A DNA stretch of 55,054 nt from SCGC-AG-212-J23 sp035649175 (GCA_035649175.1 DASRKB010000206.1:1-55054); one strand, 5' to 3'. Shown: positions 37,781-48,237, numbered from the stretch's first letter. Translations and numbers: made by a program. The notes: generated from the sequence alone by a model not told the origin.

Positions 37781-39103
37781 ATGGCTGAAGCGCAGAAGCC
37801 GCCGAAGGACCCGTCGCGGCATAGCACCTTCCTGCCCAAGGAAAAGAAGTCCACGAAGCCGTTCCACCCGACGCCCATGCTCGACCAGCTCGAGAGCGGG
37901 CCCTGGCCGAGCTTCGTCACCGGGCTGAAGCGCCTGGCGCACGACAACAACATGATGGTCGACCTGCTCGGCCAGCTCGAGCACTCGTACAAGACGCGGC
38001 TGGGCTACTGGAAAGGCGGCACCGTCTCGGTGTTCGGCTACGGCGGCGGCATCATCCCGCGCTTCTCCGAAGTGGCGAGCATGTTCCCGGAATCGAAGGA
38101 ATTCCACACGCTGCGCGTACAGCCGCCCGCCGGGAACCACTACACGACGAAGCTGCTGCGCCAGCTCTCCGGCTCCTGGAACAAGTGGGGCTCGGGCCTC
38201 ATCGCCTTTCACGGGCAGACCGGCAACATCATGTTCATCGGCGCGAGCACTGAGAACACGCAGCACTTCTTCGACGAGATCAACGAGTACGGCTTCGATC
38301 TGGGCGGGGCGGGCCCCTGCGTGCGCACGGCGATGTCCTGCGTCGGCGCGGCGCGCTGCGAGCAGTCCTGCACCAACGAGCACCGCATCCACCGCACGCT
38401 CGTCAACAACTTCATCGACGACATGCACCGCCCGGCGCTGCCCTACAAGTTCAAGTTCAAGGTCTCGGGCTGCCCCAACGACTGCATGAACTCGATCCAG
38501 CGCGCCGACTTCGCCGTGATCGGCACCTGGCGCGATGACATGCAGGTCGACCAGAAAGGCGTCAAGGAGTACGTCGAGAGCCACGGGCGCAAGTACACGA
38601 TCGACAACGTGATCACGCGCTGCCCGACCAAGGCGCTTTCGCTGAACGACGACGATACGCTGGAAGTCGACAACAAGAGCTGCGTGCGCTGCATGCACTG
38701 CATCAACGTCATCACCAAGGGGCTCAAGCCCGGCAAGGATCGCGGCGTCACCGTCCTGATCGGCGGCAAGCGCACGCTCAAGATCGGCGACACCATGGGC
38801 ACGGTGATCGTGCCGTTCATGAAGATGGACACCGACGAGGACTTCGAGAAGCTGCGCAGTCTCGCGGCCACGGTGATCGACTTCTGGGCCGAGAACGGCC
38901 TGGAGCACGAGCGCTGCGGCGAGATGATCGAGCGCATCGGCCTCGCCAGCTTCCTCGAGGGCATCGGCGTCGAGGTGGACCCGAACATGATCGCCCACCC
39001 GCGCACCAGCTCCTACGTGCGCTTGGACGACTGGGACCAGGAGGCGCAGAAATGGGTTGAGAGGCAGAAGCAGGATCGAGCGCAGAAGGAGAAGGCGGCA
39101 TGA
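37781..39103 (+). CDS. dsrA: DsrA, reverse dissimilatory sulfite reductase alpha subunit
   Basis: DsrA pairs with DsrB as the siroheme sulfite reductase that, in sulfur oxidizers, oxidizes DsrC-bound sulfane sulfur toward sulfite in the cytoplasm. The 440-residue protein has siroheme-[4Fe-4S] ligands in CVRTAMSCVGAARCEQSC and VSGCPNDCMNS. It also has an inserted ferredoxin domain (RCPTKALSL through SCVRCMHCINV). The ATG at 37781 follows GGAGGAGAGC. It overlaps dsrB by 4 nt. Co-occurrence with dsrEFH and dsrL and absence of dsrD mark the oxidative type. Confidence 0.97.
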   Translation: MAEAQKPPKDPSRHSTFLPKEKKSTKPFHPTPMLDQLESGPWPSFVTGLKRLAHDNNMMVDLLGQLEHSYKTRLGYWKGGTVSVFGYGGGIIPRFSEVASMFPESKEFHTLRVQPPAGNHYTTKLLRQLSGSWNKWGSGLIAFHGQTGNIMFIGASTENTQHFFDEINEYGFDLGGAGPCVRTAMSCVGAARCEQSCTNEHRIHRTLVNNFIDDMHRPALPYKFKFKVSGCPNDCMNSIQRADFAVIGTWRDDMQVDQKGVKEYVESHGRKYTIDNVITRCPTKALSLNDDDTLEVDNKSCVRCMHCINVITKGLKPGKDRGVTVLIGGKRTLKIGDTMGTVIVPFMKMDTDEDFEKLRSLAATVIDFWAENGLEHERCGEMIERIGLASFLEGIGVEVDPNMIAHPRTSSYVRLDDWDQEAQKWVERQKQDRAQKEKAA

Positions 39104-40203
39104 GCCAGACTGTGCAGACCAAGCCGGTGGAAAAGAAGCAGATGCGCACGCCGATCGAGAGCGGCTGCCCCGACGGCATGCAGTACATGCATCCGCTGAT
39201 GGTCAAGAACTTCGGCAACTGGAAGTACCACGACCGGCCGCGGCCGGGGGTGCTGCACCACGTGGCGCACTCGGGCGACGAGATCTGGACGGTGCGCGTG
39301 GGCACGCAGCGCCAGCTCGGGCCCTACGAAATCAACCTGCTCTGCGACATCGTCGACAAGTACGGCGAGGGGCACGTGCGCTTCACCATCCGCTCGAACC
39401 TCGAGGTGATGGTGTCGAAGTGGGAGAAGGTCGGGCCGCTCATCCAGGCCTTCAACGACGCGGGCTACCCGGTCGGCGGCACCGGCAACTCGGTGACCAT
39501 GATCTCGCACACGCAGGGGTGGCTGCATTGCGACATCCCCGCCACCGACGCCGCCGGCGTGGTGAAGTCCCTGATGGACGAGCTGTACCCGGAGTTCATC
39601 AAGGAGGAGATGCCCAACCGCGTGCACATCACCACTTCCTGCTGCCAGATCAACTGCGGCGGCCAGGGCGACATCGCCATCAACATCCAGCACACCAAGC
39701 CGCCGAAGATCAACCACGACCTCGTGGCGAACGTCTGCGAGCGGCCTTCAGTGGTGGCGCGCTGCCCGGTGGCGGCGATCCGCCCGGCGATGGTGAACGG
39801 CAAGCCTTCGCTCGAGGTGGACGAGAAGAAGTGCATCTGCTGCGGCGCGTGCTATCCGCCGTGCCCGCCGATGCAGATCAATGACCCGCAGCACTCCAAG
39901 CTCGCCATCTGGGTGGGCGGCAAGAACTCCAACGCGCGCTCCAAGCCCATGTTCCAGAAGCTGGTGGCCGCGGGGCTGCCCAACAACCCGCCGCGCTGGC
40001 CCGAGGTGGCGGAGGTGGTGAAGAAGATCCTCTACACCTACAAGAAGGACGCGCGCCACTGGGAGCGCGTGGGCGACTGGGTGGAGAGGATCGGCTGGCC
40101 GCGGTTCTTCGAGCTGACGGGGCTGCCCTTCACCAAGTTCCATATCGACAACTGGCGCGGGGCGCGCAACAGCTTGAACGCGTCGACCCACATCCGCTTC
40201 TAG
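39100..40203 (+). CDS. dsrB: DsrB, reverse dissimilatory sulfite reductase beta subunit
   Basis: DsrB binds the catalytic siroheme with DsrA in an alpha2-beta2 complex. The 367-residue product has the pair of siroheme/[4Fe-4S] cysteine motifs (CCQINCGGQGD and the upstream TTSC) and a ferredoxin-like insertion with CERPSVVARCPVAAI and KCICCGACYPPCPPM. The C-terminal HWERVGDWVERIGWPRFFEL is typical. Its ATG overlaps the dsrA stop (ATGA). A 108-nt gap with a palindromic repeat follows before dsrE. Confidence 0.97.
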   Translation: MSQTVQTKPVEKKQMRTPIESGCPDGMQYMHPLMVKNFGNWKYHDRPRPGVLHHVAHSGDEIWTVRVGTQRQLGPYEINLLCDIVDKYGEGHVRFTIRSNLEVMVSKWEKVGPLIQAFNDAGYPVGGTGNSVTMISHTQGWLHCDIPATDAAGVVKSLMDELYPEFIKEEMPNRVHITTSCCQINCGGQGDIAINIQHTKPPKINHDLVANVCERPSVVARCPVAAIRPAMVNGKPSLEVDEKKCICCGACYPPCPPMQINDPQHSKLAIWVGGKNSNARSKPMFQKLVAAGLPNNPPRWPEVAEVVKKILYTYKKDARHWERVGDWVERIGWPRFFELTGLPFTKFHIDNWRGARNSLNASTHIRF

Positions 40204-40227
40204 GGAATCCATGAAAAGGCGGCAACT

Positions 40228-40293
40228 CGTCGTTCCCGCGAAGGCGGGAACCCCGTTCTCCAAAAACTGGACCCCCGCCTTCGCGGGGGCGAC
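40228..40293. repeat. Dispersed palindromic repeat between dsrB and dsrE
   Basis: The gap has a long imperfect inverted repeat. GTTCCCGCGAAGGCGGGAAC (40232-40251) is itself a hairpin, and ACCCCCGCCTTCGCGGGGGC (about 40271-40290) is its partner. The whole reads as two back-to-back GCGAAGGCGGG elements, the form of REP/BIME-type intergenic repeats common in proteobacteria. It may attenuate or stabilise the dsr message between dsrAB and dsrEFHC. Confidence 0.75.
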
Positions 40294-40311
40294 TCAGGCC
40301 TTCCCTAGCGC

Positions 40312-40704
40312 ATGAAGCTCGGTATTTTGGTGAACGAGGGGCCCTACACGCACCAGGCCTCGGACAGCGCCTACCAGTTCGCGAAAGCGGCGCTCGCCAA
40401 GGGGCACGAGATCTCGCGCGTGTTCTTCTATCACGACGGGGTGAACAACGGGACGCGCCTCACCGTGCCGCCGCAGGACGACCGCAACATCGTCAAGCGC
40501 TGGAGCGAGCTCGCCACCGAGCACAAGCTCGACCTCGTGGTGTGCATCGCCGCGGCGCAGCGCCGCGGCCTGATGGACAAGGCGGAGGCGAAGCGCCACG
40601 CCAAGGACGCCGACAACCTCGCGCCCGGCTTCCGCATCTCGGGCCTCGGGCAGCTGATCGAGGCCGGCATCGAGGCCGACCGACTGGTGGTGTTCGGTGA
40701 CTGA
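40312..40704 (+). CDS. dsrE: DsrE, sulfur-binding subunit of DsrEFH
   Basis: DsrE receives sulfane sulfur from TusA on a conserved cysteine and passes it to DsrC as part of the hexameric DsrEFH complex. The 130-residue protein has the family N-terminus MKLGILVNEGPYTHQASDSA and the active cysteine Cys78 in LDLVVCIAAAQRRG, the same position as in the studied Allochromatium protein. The ending RLVVFGD is typical. It overlaps dsrF, which starts at a GTG eight bases before the dsrE stop ends. Confidence 0.97.
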   Translation: MKLGILVNEGPYTHQASDSAYQFAKAALAKGHEISRVFFYHDGVNNGTRLTVPPQDDRNIVKRWSELATEHKLDLVVCIAAAQRRGLMDKAEAKRHAKDADNLAPGFRISGLGQLIEAGIEADRLVVFGD

Positions 40705-41077
40705 GGAAGCGGGCGGCACGGTCAAGAAGTTCCTGTACGTGAACCGCAAGGCGCCGTACGGCACGATCTACGCGCTCGAATCGCTCGAGGTGGTGCTGAT
40801 CGGCGCGGCCTTCGAGCAGGACGTGAGCCTCGCGTTCATCGACGACGGCGTCTACCAGCTCGCGAAGGGGCAGGACACGAAGGGCCTGGAAGTGAAGAAC
40901 TTCTCGCCCGCCTTCCGCGCGCTCGAGGATTACGACGTGAACAAGCTCTACGTGGACGAGCAATCGCTGCGCGCGCGGGGCCTCTCCGCCGAGGACCTGC
41001 TGGTGCCGGTCGAGGTGGTGAGCGCCGAGCGCATGGCCGAGATCATGGAGAGCCAGGACGTGGTCCTGAGCTTCTGA
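40697..41077 (+). CDS. dsrF: DsrF, structural subunit of DsrEFH
   Basis: DsrF is the subunit of the DsrEFH sulfur-transfer hexamer related to TusC. The 126-residue product has VKKFLYVNRKAPYGTIYALE, then LIGAAFEQDVSLAFIDDGVY and YDVNKLYVDEQSLRARGLSA, all typical. It contains no cysteine, in line with its non-catalytic role. The GTG start overlaps dsrE by 8 nt, and the dsrH ATG follows its stop by 2 nt. Confidence 0.96.
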   Translation: MTEEAGGTVKKFLYVNRKAPYGTIYALESLEVVLIGAAFEQDVSLAFIDDGVYQLAKGQDTKGLEVKNFSPAFRALEDYDVNKLYVDEQSLRARGLSAEDLLVPVEVVSAERMAEIMESQDVVLSF

Positions 41078-41079
41078 GC

Positions 41080-41388
41080 ATGCGCAAGATGCTGCATACG
41101 GTGAACAAGTCGCCCTTCGATCACGGCGCGCTTCAGGCCTGCCTGCGCTACGCGCGGCCCGGAAGCGCGGTGCTGCTGATCGAGGACGGCGTCTACGCGG
41201 CGGCGCGCGGCACCGCCGTGGCGGAGAGGATGCAGGAGGCCCTGAAGCACGTGCAGGTGTACGCGCTCAAGCCCGACGTCGAGGCGCGGGGCATGCAGAA
41301 CCGGGTGATGGACGGCGTTCGCCTGGTGGACTACGGGGGGTTCGTGGACCTCGTGGTGGAGCACGACGCCGTGCAGTCCTGGCTTTGA
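41080..41388 (+). CDS. dsrH: DsrH, small subunit of DsrEFH
   Basis: DsrH (TusB-like) completes the DsrEFH sulfur-transferase complex. The 102-residue protein has MLHTVNKSPFDHGALQACLR with a conserved Cys at 21, then AVLLIEDGVYAAARGTAVAE, and ends with DLVVEHDAVQSWL, the signature tail of DsrH. It sits in the fixed order dsrE-F-H-C. It follows dsrF by 2 nt and precedes dsrC by 20 nt. Confidence 0.96.
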   Translation: MRKMLHTVNKSPFDHGALQACLRYARPGSAVLLIEDGVYAAARGTAVAERMQEALKHVQVYALKPDVEARGMQNRVMDGVRLVDYGGFVDLVVEHDAVQSWL

Positions 41389-41408
41389 CACTAGAGGGAA
41401 GACACGAC

Positions 41409-41741
41409 ATGAGCATCGAAGTGAATGGTCAAACGTACGAAACCGACGAGGAAGGCTATCTCGCCAACCGCTCCGACTGGTCCGAGGACCTCGCCAAGGA
41501 GATGGCGCGCCTGGACAACTGCGAGCTCTCCGACGCCCACTGGGAAGTGATCAACTTCCTGCGCGAGTACTACGACGAGTACCAGATCGCCCCGGCGGTA
41601 CGCGTGCTCACCAAGGCGATCGGCAAGAAGCTCGGGCCCGACAAGGGCAACAGCAAGTACCTGTACGAGCTCTACCCGTACGGCCCCGCCAAGCAGGCGT
41701 GCAAGTACGCGGGCCTGCCGAAGCCGACGGGCTGTGTCTAG
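41409..41741 (+). CDS. dsrC: DsrC, canonical two-cysteine sulfur carrier
   Basis: DsrC is the sulfur-carrying substrate protein of DsrAB; its trisulfide or disulfide links sulfite reductase to DsrMKJOP. The 110-residue product carries both functional C-terminal cysteines, Cys98 in KQACKYAG and the penultimate Cys109 in PKPTGCV. The body matches the family: SIEVNGQTYETDEEGYL, HWEVINFLREYYDEYQIAPA. It is the only one of the four DsrC-family genes in the window with both cysteines, and sits in the expected place between dsrH and dsrM. Confidence 0.97.
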   Translation: MSIEVNGQTYETDEEGYLANRSDWSEDLAKEMARLDNCELSDAHWEVINFLREYYDEYQIAPAVRVLTKAIGKKLGPDKGNSKYLYELYPYGPAKQACKYAGLPKPTGCV

Positions 41742-41751
41742 GTAGAAAGCT

Positions 41752-42477
41752 TTGACCGCGTTGACCGTCCTGTACGCGGTTCTCTTCTACGCCGCGACGG
41801 CGGTGCTGGTCGGCGGCGTGGCGTACCGGGTGTGGCGCTACGCGCGCACGCCGCAGCCGCTCAAGATCCCGGTGCCGCCGGCGCCCACCACGCGCGGCGG
41901 CGTCGTGCTGCGCATGGCGACCGAGGTGACGCTCTTCCGGAGCCTGTACCGCTCCAACAAGTGGATCTGGCTCTTCGGCTGGACCTTCCACGTCGCGCTC
42001 GCGCTCGTGCTCGCGCGGCACCTGCGCTACTTCACCGAGCCGGTCTGGTCCTGGGTGGCGCTCATCCAGCCCTTCGGCGTGTACGCGGGCTTCGCCATGC
42101 TCGCCGGGCTGGCGGGCCTGTGGGCGCGGCGCTTCCTGGTCGACCGCGTGCGCTACATCAGCAGCCCGTCGGACCACCTGATGCTCGCGCTGCTCGTCGC
42201 CATTGCCGCGAGCGGGCTCGCCATGAAGTACGTGGCGCACACCGACATCGTGGCGCTGAAGGCCTTCTTCCTCGGGCTGATGGCTTTCGACTGGCGGCCG
42301 CTGCCGGCCGATCCGCCGCTGCTCATCCATCTCGCGCTGGTGGCGGCGCTGATGATCGTGTTCCCGGTGTCCAAGCTCCTGCACGCGCCGGGCGTGTTCT
42401 TCAGCCCTAGCTTCAACCAGGTGGACGACGCGCGCGAGCGGCGCCACGCGGCAGGCTGGTCGGCGCGCACGGGCTGA
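41752..42477 (+). CDS. dsrM: DsrM, haem b membrane subunit of DsrMKJOP
   Basis: DsrM is the NarI-like cytochrome b of the DsrMKJOP complex, linking DsrK to the quinone pool. The 241-residue protein has about five membrane segments (LTVLYAVLFYAATAVLVGGV, WIWLFGWTFHVALALVLARH, FGVYAGFAMLAGLAGLW, HLMLALLVAIAASGLAM, LLIHLALVAALMIVFPVSKL). Histidines in helices FHVAL and LIHLA can bind haem b. It starts at a TTG (41752), with another TTG nine bases later. It ends one base before the dsrK ATG. Confidence 0.95.
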   Translation: MTALTVLYAVLFYAATAVLVGGVAYRVWRYARTPQPLKIPVPPAPTTRGGVVLRMATEVTLFRSLYRSNKWIWLFGWTFHVALALVLARHLRYFTEPVWSWVALIQPFGVYAGFAMLAGLAGLWARRFLVDRVRYISSPSDHLMLALLVAIAASGLAMKYVAHTDIVALKAFFLGLMAFDWRPLPADPPLLIHLALVAALMIVFPVSKLLHAPGVFFSPSFNQVDDARERRHAAGWSARTG

Positions 42478-42478
42478 C

Positions 42479-43972
<1,494 letters not shown>

Positions 43973-43984
43973 AGGAACTCAAAA

Positions 43985-45985
43985 ATGTCTGCACCCACCG
44001 CGAAACCCGAGGCAAAAACCGGCCACACGCTGCGCCGCTTCAAGGACGGCGACCACGAGTGGCGCTCGAACCAGGAGCGCATCTTCGCCGGCGACGAGTC
44101 CGACAAGTGCCCGACCTACGTGCACAAGACGCCGCCGTGCCAGGCGAGCTGCCCCTCGGGCGAGGACATCCGCGGCTGGCTCAACATCGTGCGCGGCGTG
44201 GAGAAGCCGCCCAAGGGCGTGGCGATGCAGGAGTACGCGTTCCGGCGCTCGACCGACGCCAACCCCTTTCCCTCCATGATGGGGCGCGTGTGCCCGGCGC
44301 CCTGCCAGACCGGGTGCAATCGCAACAAGGTCGAGGATTTCGTGGGCATCAACGCCGTCGAGCAGTACATCGGCGACCACGCGCTGAAGGAGGGCTACAA
44401 GTTCGAGGCCGGCCCCGACACCGGCAAGCGCGTCGCCATCGTCGGCGGCGGCCCGGCGGGCCTCTCGGCCGCGTACCAGCTGCGGCGCAAGGGCCACGCG
44501 GTGACGCTCTTCGACGATCACGCAGAGCTCGGCGGCATGGCGAAGTACGGCGTGCCGGGCTACCGGCTGCCGCGCACGCACCTCGACGGCGAGATCAACC
44601 GCATCATCGGCATGGGGGTCGAGGTCCGGGCCAATACGCGCGTCGGCAGGGATATTTCCCTGAAAGACCTGGAGACCGGCTTCGACGCGGTGCTGATCGC
44701 GATCGGCTGCAAGTCCGGCCGCCCGCTGCCGGTGCCGGGCGCGGACGCGCCCAACGTCATCAGCGGCGTCGCGTTCCTCGAGGCCTTCAACCAGGGGCGC
44801 CTCAAGGCGGTCGCCGGGCGCGTGGTCGTGGTTGGCGGCGGCGACACGTCGGTGGACGTGGTGTCGGTGGCGCGGCGCCTGGGCTACGTCGAGGACGTCG
44901 CGGAGACCGAGCGGCCCGAGAACGTGGTCATGGGCCACACGGCGCACGACGCCTCCAGGCTCGCCGCGCGCGAGGGCGCCGACGTGATGCTCACGTCGAT
45001 GCAGCCCATAGAGCAGATGAACGCCGCGAAGCACGAGATCGAGGACGCGCAGCGCGAGGGCGTGAAGATCGAAGGCAACCTCCTGCCGAAGAAGGTAGTG
45101 GTCGACGAGAAAAGCGGCCGCGCGGTGGCGCTGCGCGTGATCGAGGTGCAGTGGGACAAGGGCAAGTTCACCGAGAAGCCCGGCACCGAGCGCGACCTCG
45201 AGGCCGACCTCGTCGTCGTGGCCATCGGCCAGGCGGGGGACCTCTCGGGCATGGACGAGCTCAACAACGGCAAGGGGTTCGTCGCCGCCGACAAGTACTA
45301 CCAGCTGCCCAACCGCCCGGGCCTGTTCGCCTGCGGCGACATCATCCGCCCGCACCTGCTCACCACGGTGATCGGCCAGGGCTCGATCGCCGCCGACAGC
45401 ATCGACCGCTACCTGAAGGGCGAGGAGTTCGCCAAGCGCCCGAAGGTGGACGTGCACCACTTCAACCTGCTGGAGAAGCTGCGCGAGGCGAAGCTCGAGC
45501 CGGCGAAGTTCGAGGCCTCGCCGGAGAACGGCCCGCGCCCGATCGACCAGGGGGTGCGCGGCACCTCGCTCGCGGGCAAGGCCGTGGGCGGCTTCGCCAT
45601 CCACAACTACGAAGATCGCAGCGCCGCCGAGGTGTGCAAGTCGGACGAGCTCTTCCTCGGCCACTTCGCCTACCAGGAGCGCATCAAGCGCACCGAGATC
45701 GGGCCGGGCGCCGAGGAGGTGCTCGGGCACTTCGAGGAGCGCATGGTCGGGCTCACCGACAAGCAGGCGGTGGACGAAGCCAAGCGCTGCATGAGCTGCG
45801 GCATGTGCTTCGAGTGCGACAACTGCGTGATCTACTGCCCGCAGACCGCGGTGAAGCGCACGCCGAAGTCGGAGTCCACCATGGGCCGCTACGTCTACAC
45901 CGACTACGACCTGTGCATCGGCTGCCACATCTGCGCCGACGTCTGCCCCACCGGCTACATCAAGATGGGGATGGGCGACCACTGA
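43985..45985 (+). CDS. dsrL: DsrL, NAD(P)H:acceptor oxidoreductase of the rDsr pathway
   Basis: DsrL is the GltD-like flavoprotein that works with DsrAB in sulfur oxidation and can pass electrons to NAD(P)+. The 666-residue protein has N-terminal Fe-S cysteines (CQASCPSGED, CPAPCQTGCNR) and an FAD-binding VAIVGGGPAGLSAAYQLRR. It then has a NAD(P)-binding VVVVGGGDTSVDV and a C-terminal double [4Fe-4S] ferredoxin domain (CMSCGMCFECDNCVIYC; CIGCHICADVC). Full length with the ferredoxin end is the form found in rDsr organisms. Confidence 0.96.
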   Translation: MSAPTAKPEAKTGHTLRRFKDGDHEWRSNQERIFAGDESDKCPTYVHKTPPCQASCPSGEDIRGWLNIVRGVEKPPKGVAMQEYAFRRSTDANPFPSMMGRVCPAPCQTGCNRNKVEDFVGINAVEQYIGDHALKEGYKFEAGPDTGKRVAIVGGGPAGLSAAYQLRRKGHAVTLFDDHAELGGMAKYGVPGYRLPRTHLDGEINRIIGMGVEVRANTRVGRDISLKDLETGFDAVLIAIGCKSGRPLPVPGADAPNVISGVAFLEAFNQGRLKAVAGRVVVVGGGDTSVDVVSVARRLGYVEDVAETERPENVVMGHTAHDASRLAAREGADVMLTSMQPIEQMNAAKHEIEDAQREGVKIEGNLLPKKVVVDEKSGRAVALRVIEVQWDKGKFTEKPGTERDLEADLVVVAIGQAGDLSGMDELNNGKGFVAADKYYQLPNRPGLFACGDIIRPHLLTTVIGQGSIAADSIDRYLKGEEFAKRPKVDVHHFNLLEKLREAKLEPAKFEASPENGPRPIDQGVRGTSLAGKAVGGFAIHNYEDRSAAEVCKSDELFLGHFAYQERIKRTEIGPGAEEVLGHFEERMVGLTDKQAVDEAKRCMSCGMCFECDNCVIYCPQTAVKRTPKSESTMGRYVYTDYDLCIGCHICADVCPTGYIKMGMGDH

Positions 45986-45995
45986 TCGCCCGCCG

Positions 45996-46370
45996 ATGAC
46001 GCGGATTGCTGCAGGAATCCTTGCAGTGCTGCTTGCCATAGCGGGGTTTGCCGATACCGGCTCCCGGCAGACGGAGCGCGTCCCGCTCCCCGTCGTCAAG
46101 ATCGAAAAGGGCGAAGCCTGTGTCGCGCCCGTCGAGGAGATGCGGCGCGAGCACATGAAGATGCTCTTCCACCAGCGCGACCGCACGATGCGCGAGGGCA
46201 TCCGCGCCACGCGCTTCAGCCTGAAGGGCTGCGTCGACTGCCACGCCAGCAGCAAGACCGGCAGCGTGCTGGGCGAGGAGGGCTTCTGCTCGAGCTGCCA
46301 CGCCTACGCCTCGGTGAAGATCGACTGCTTCGAATGTCATACGCCTTTGCGCGAGGACCGCGCCCGATGA
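45996..46370 (+). CDS. dsrJ: DsrJ, periplasmic tri-haem cytochrome c
   Basis: DsrJ is the small multi-haem cytochrome of the DsrMKJOP complex, facing the periplasm and anchored by an uncleaved leader (RIAAGILAVLLAIAGFAD). The 124-residue product has three haem c motifs: CVDCH (79-83), CSSCH (98-102) and CFECH (111-115). Cys42 in GEACVAP matches the conserved cysteine proposed as an unusual His/Cys haem ligand. It follows dsrL by 10 nt, and its stop overlaps the dsrO ATG. Confidence 0.96.
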   Translation: MTRIAAGILAVLLAIAGFADTGSRQTERVPLPVVKIEKGEACVAPVEEMRREHMKMLFHQRDRTMREGIRATRFSLKGCVDCHASSKTGSVLGEEGFCSSCHAYASVKIDCFECHTPLREDRAR

Positions 46371-47068
46371 ACCCGGATCGCCGCCAGCTCCTGGGTTTCG
46401 CCGCGGCCGCGGTCCTCGCGCCTGGCTTGCGGCTGATCGAGCTGGCGCAGGCGCGCTCTCCCGAGGAGGCGGCCTCCACCCTCAAGCGCTGGGGGCTGCT
46501 GATCGACATCGAGAGCTGCTCCGATTGCGACGCCTGCGTCAGCGCCTGCCACGAGGAGAACGGCGTCAGCTCGCACGGGCGGCCAGCGACCGACGCGCAG
46601 TGGATTCGCAAGGTGAGCCTGCGCGACCGCGCCACCGGCCACGTGCAGACGCTGCCGCTCATGTGCCAGCACTGCGAGCACCCGCCGTGCGTGGACGTCT
46701 GCCCCACAGGCGCGTCCTTCAAGCGCGCCGACGGCATCGTGCTCGTCGACAAGCACACCTGCATCGGCTGCCGCTACTGCGTGATGGCCTGCCCGTTCGG
46801 CGCGCGCTCCTTCATCCACGAGCCGGTCACGGGCCAGAAGCCCGACGTGCCGCGCGGCAAGGGCACCGTCGAATCCTGCACGCTGTGCGTGCACCGCGTG
46901 GACCGGGGCGAGACCCCGGCCTGCGTGGAGGCATGCAGCCAGGCGATGGTGTTCGGCGATCTCGCCGATCCCTCCTCGGAGATCCGACGGCGCCTGAAAA
47001 GCGAGCCTTCGACTCAGCTGCGCGCCGATCTCGCCCTCAATACCGGCGTGCGCTACCAGAGGCTCTAG
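46367..47068 (+). CDS. dsrO: DsrO, periplasmic iron-sulfur subunit
   Basis: DsrO is the exported ferredoxin-like subunit that joins DsrJ and DsrP. The 233-residue product starts with a twin-arginine leader (PDRRQLLGFAAAAVLAPG). It has four [4Fe-4S] motifs: CSDCDACVSAC, CQHCEHPPCVDVC, CIGCRYCVMAC and CTLCVHR with CVEAC. I chose the ATG at 46367 because it overlaps the dsrJ stop (ATGA) and begins the Tat signal; the longer frame from 46334 is unlikely. Confidence 0.95.
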   Translation: MNPDRRQLLGFAAAAVLAPGLRLIELAQARSPEEAASTLKRWGLLIDIESCSDCDACVSACHEENGVSSHGRPATDAQWIRKVSLRDRATGHVQTLPLMCQHCEHPPCVDVCPTGASFKRADGIVLVDKHTCIGCRYCVMACPFGARSFIHEPVTGQKPDVPRGKGTVESCTLCVHRVDRGETPACVEACSQAMVFGDLADPSSEIRRRLKSEPSTQLRADLALNTGVRYQRL

Positions 47069-47070
47069 CC

Positions 47071-48237
47071 ATGGCGAGCGTCCAGTACCGCGAGATCGAG
47101 GGCCGCAGCGGCGGCTTCTACTTGCTCCTCATCATCCTGGGAATCCTCATCGCGGCGGGGCTTGCGGCGGCCTGGGCGATGGAGCACCAGGGGCACGTCA
47201 TCACCGGCATGACCAACCGCATCGTCTGGGGTACGCCGCACGTGTTCGCCGTGTTCCTCATCGTGGCGGCCTCGGGCGCGCTCAACGTCGCTTCGGTCGC
47301 CTCGGTGTTCGGGCGCGAGCTCTACAAGCCGCTCGCGCGCCTCTCGGGCCTGCTCGCCGTGGCGCTGCTCGCCGGCGGCCTCGCGGTACTGGTGCTCGAC
47401 CTCGGGCGCCCGGACCGCCTGATCGTGGCGATGACGCACTACAACTTCAAGTCCATCTTCGCCTGGAACATCTTCCTCTACACCGGCTTCTTCGCCGTCG
47501 TGGCGCTCTACCTGTGGACGATGTTCGAGCGGCGCATGAACGGCTACACCGCGCGCGCGGGCGTGCTCGCCTTCCTGTGGCGGCTCGTGCTTACCACGGG
47601 CACGGGCTCGATCTTCGGCTTCCTGGTCGCGCGCGAGCCCTACGACAGCGCACTCCTCGCGCCGCTGTTCATCGTCATGTCGTTCGCATTCGGCACCGCG
47701 GCGTTCCTGCTGGTGCTGATGGCCGCCTGCCGCTGGAGCGGACGGCCGCTCGACGACGCGCTGCTCGCGCGCCTGGGGAATCTCCTGGGCATCTTCGTCG
47801 CCGCGGTGCTCTATTTCGTCGCGGTGCACCACCTCACCAACCTCTATATCGCGCGCCAGCTCGAGCTCGAGAAATTCCTCCTCGTCGAGGGCGGCATCTA
47901 CACGGGGCTCTTCTGGGTCGGCCAGGTCCTCGTCGGCGGCGTGGTGCCGCTCGTGCTCGTCTTCGCGGTGCGCGCTCGCGGCGCGCTCGCCGCGGCCGCC
48001 GGGTGCGTGATCGCGGGCGGCCTCGCGCAGCTCTATGTGATCATCATCGGCGGGCAGGCGTATCCGCAGCAGATCTTCCCCGGGAAGGAGGTCTCGAGCA
48101 GCTTCTTCGACGGCGTGGCGGCGAGCTACGCCCCGAGCCTGCCCGAGGTGGCGCTCGGCCTGGGCGGCGTGGGCCTGGCGCTCGCCCTGACGCTCGTCGG
48201 GCTCAAGGTACTGCCGTTCCTGCCGACCAAGGTATGA
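47071..48237 (+). CDS. dsrP: DsrP, NrfD-like membrane subunit
   Basis: DsrP is the ten-helix NrfD-type quinone-interacting membrane protein of DsrMKJOP. The 388-residue product shows about ten hydrophobic segments (YLLLIILGILIAAGLAAAWA at the start; LGLGGVGLALALTLVGLKVL at the end). It also has the NrfD-type VFAVFLIVAASGALNVASVA and VLDLGRPDRLIVAMTHYNFK segments. It starts 2 nt after dsrO and overlaps dsrN by 4 nt (ATGA). Confidence 0.95.
   Translation: MASVQYREIEGRSGGFYLLLIILGILIAAGLAAAWAMEHQGHVITGMTNRIVWGTPHVFAVFLIVAASGALNVASVASVFGRELYKPLARLSGLLAVALLAGGLAVLVLDLGRPDRLIVAMTHYNFKSIFAWNIFLYTGFFAVVALYLWTMFERRMNGYTARAGVLAFLWRLVLTTGTGSIFGFLVAREPYDSALLAPLFIVMSFAFGTAAFLLVLMAACRWSGRPLDDALLARLGNLLGIFVAAVLYFVAVHHLTNLYIARQLELEKFLLVEGGIYTGLFWVGQVLVGGVVPLVLVFAVRARGALAAAAGCVIAGGLAQLYVIIIGGQAYPQQIFPGKEVSSSFFDGVAASYAPSLPEVALGLGGVGLALALTLVGLKVLPFLPTKV

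Noticed and set aside
46334..46366. Upstream start for dsrO giving a longer protein.
   Set aside because: The extra residues overlap the dsrJ haem region and hide the Tat leader; the ATG at 46367 couples to the dsrJ stop.
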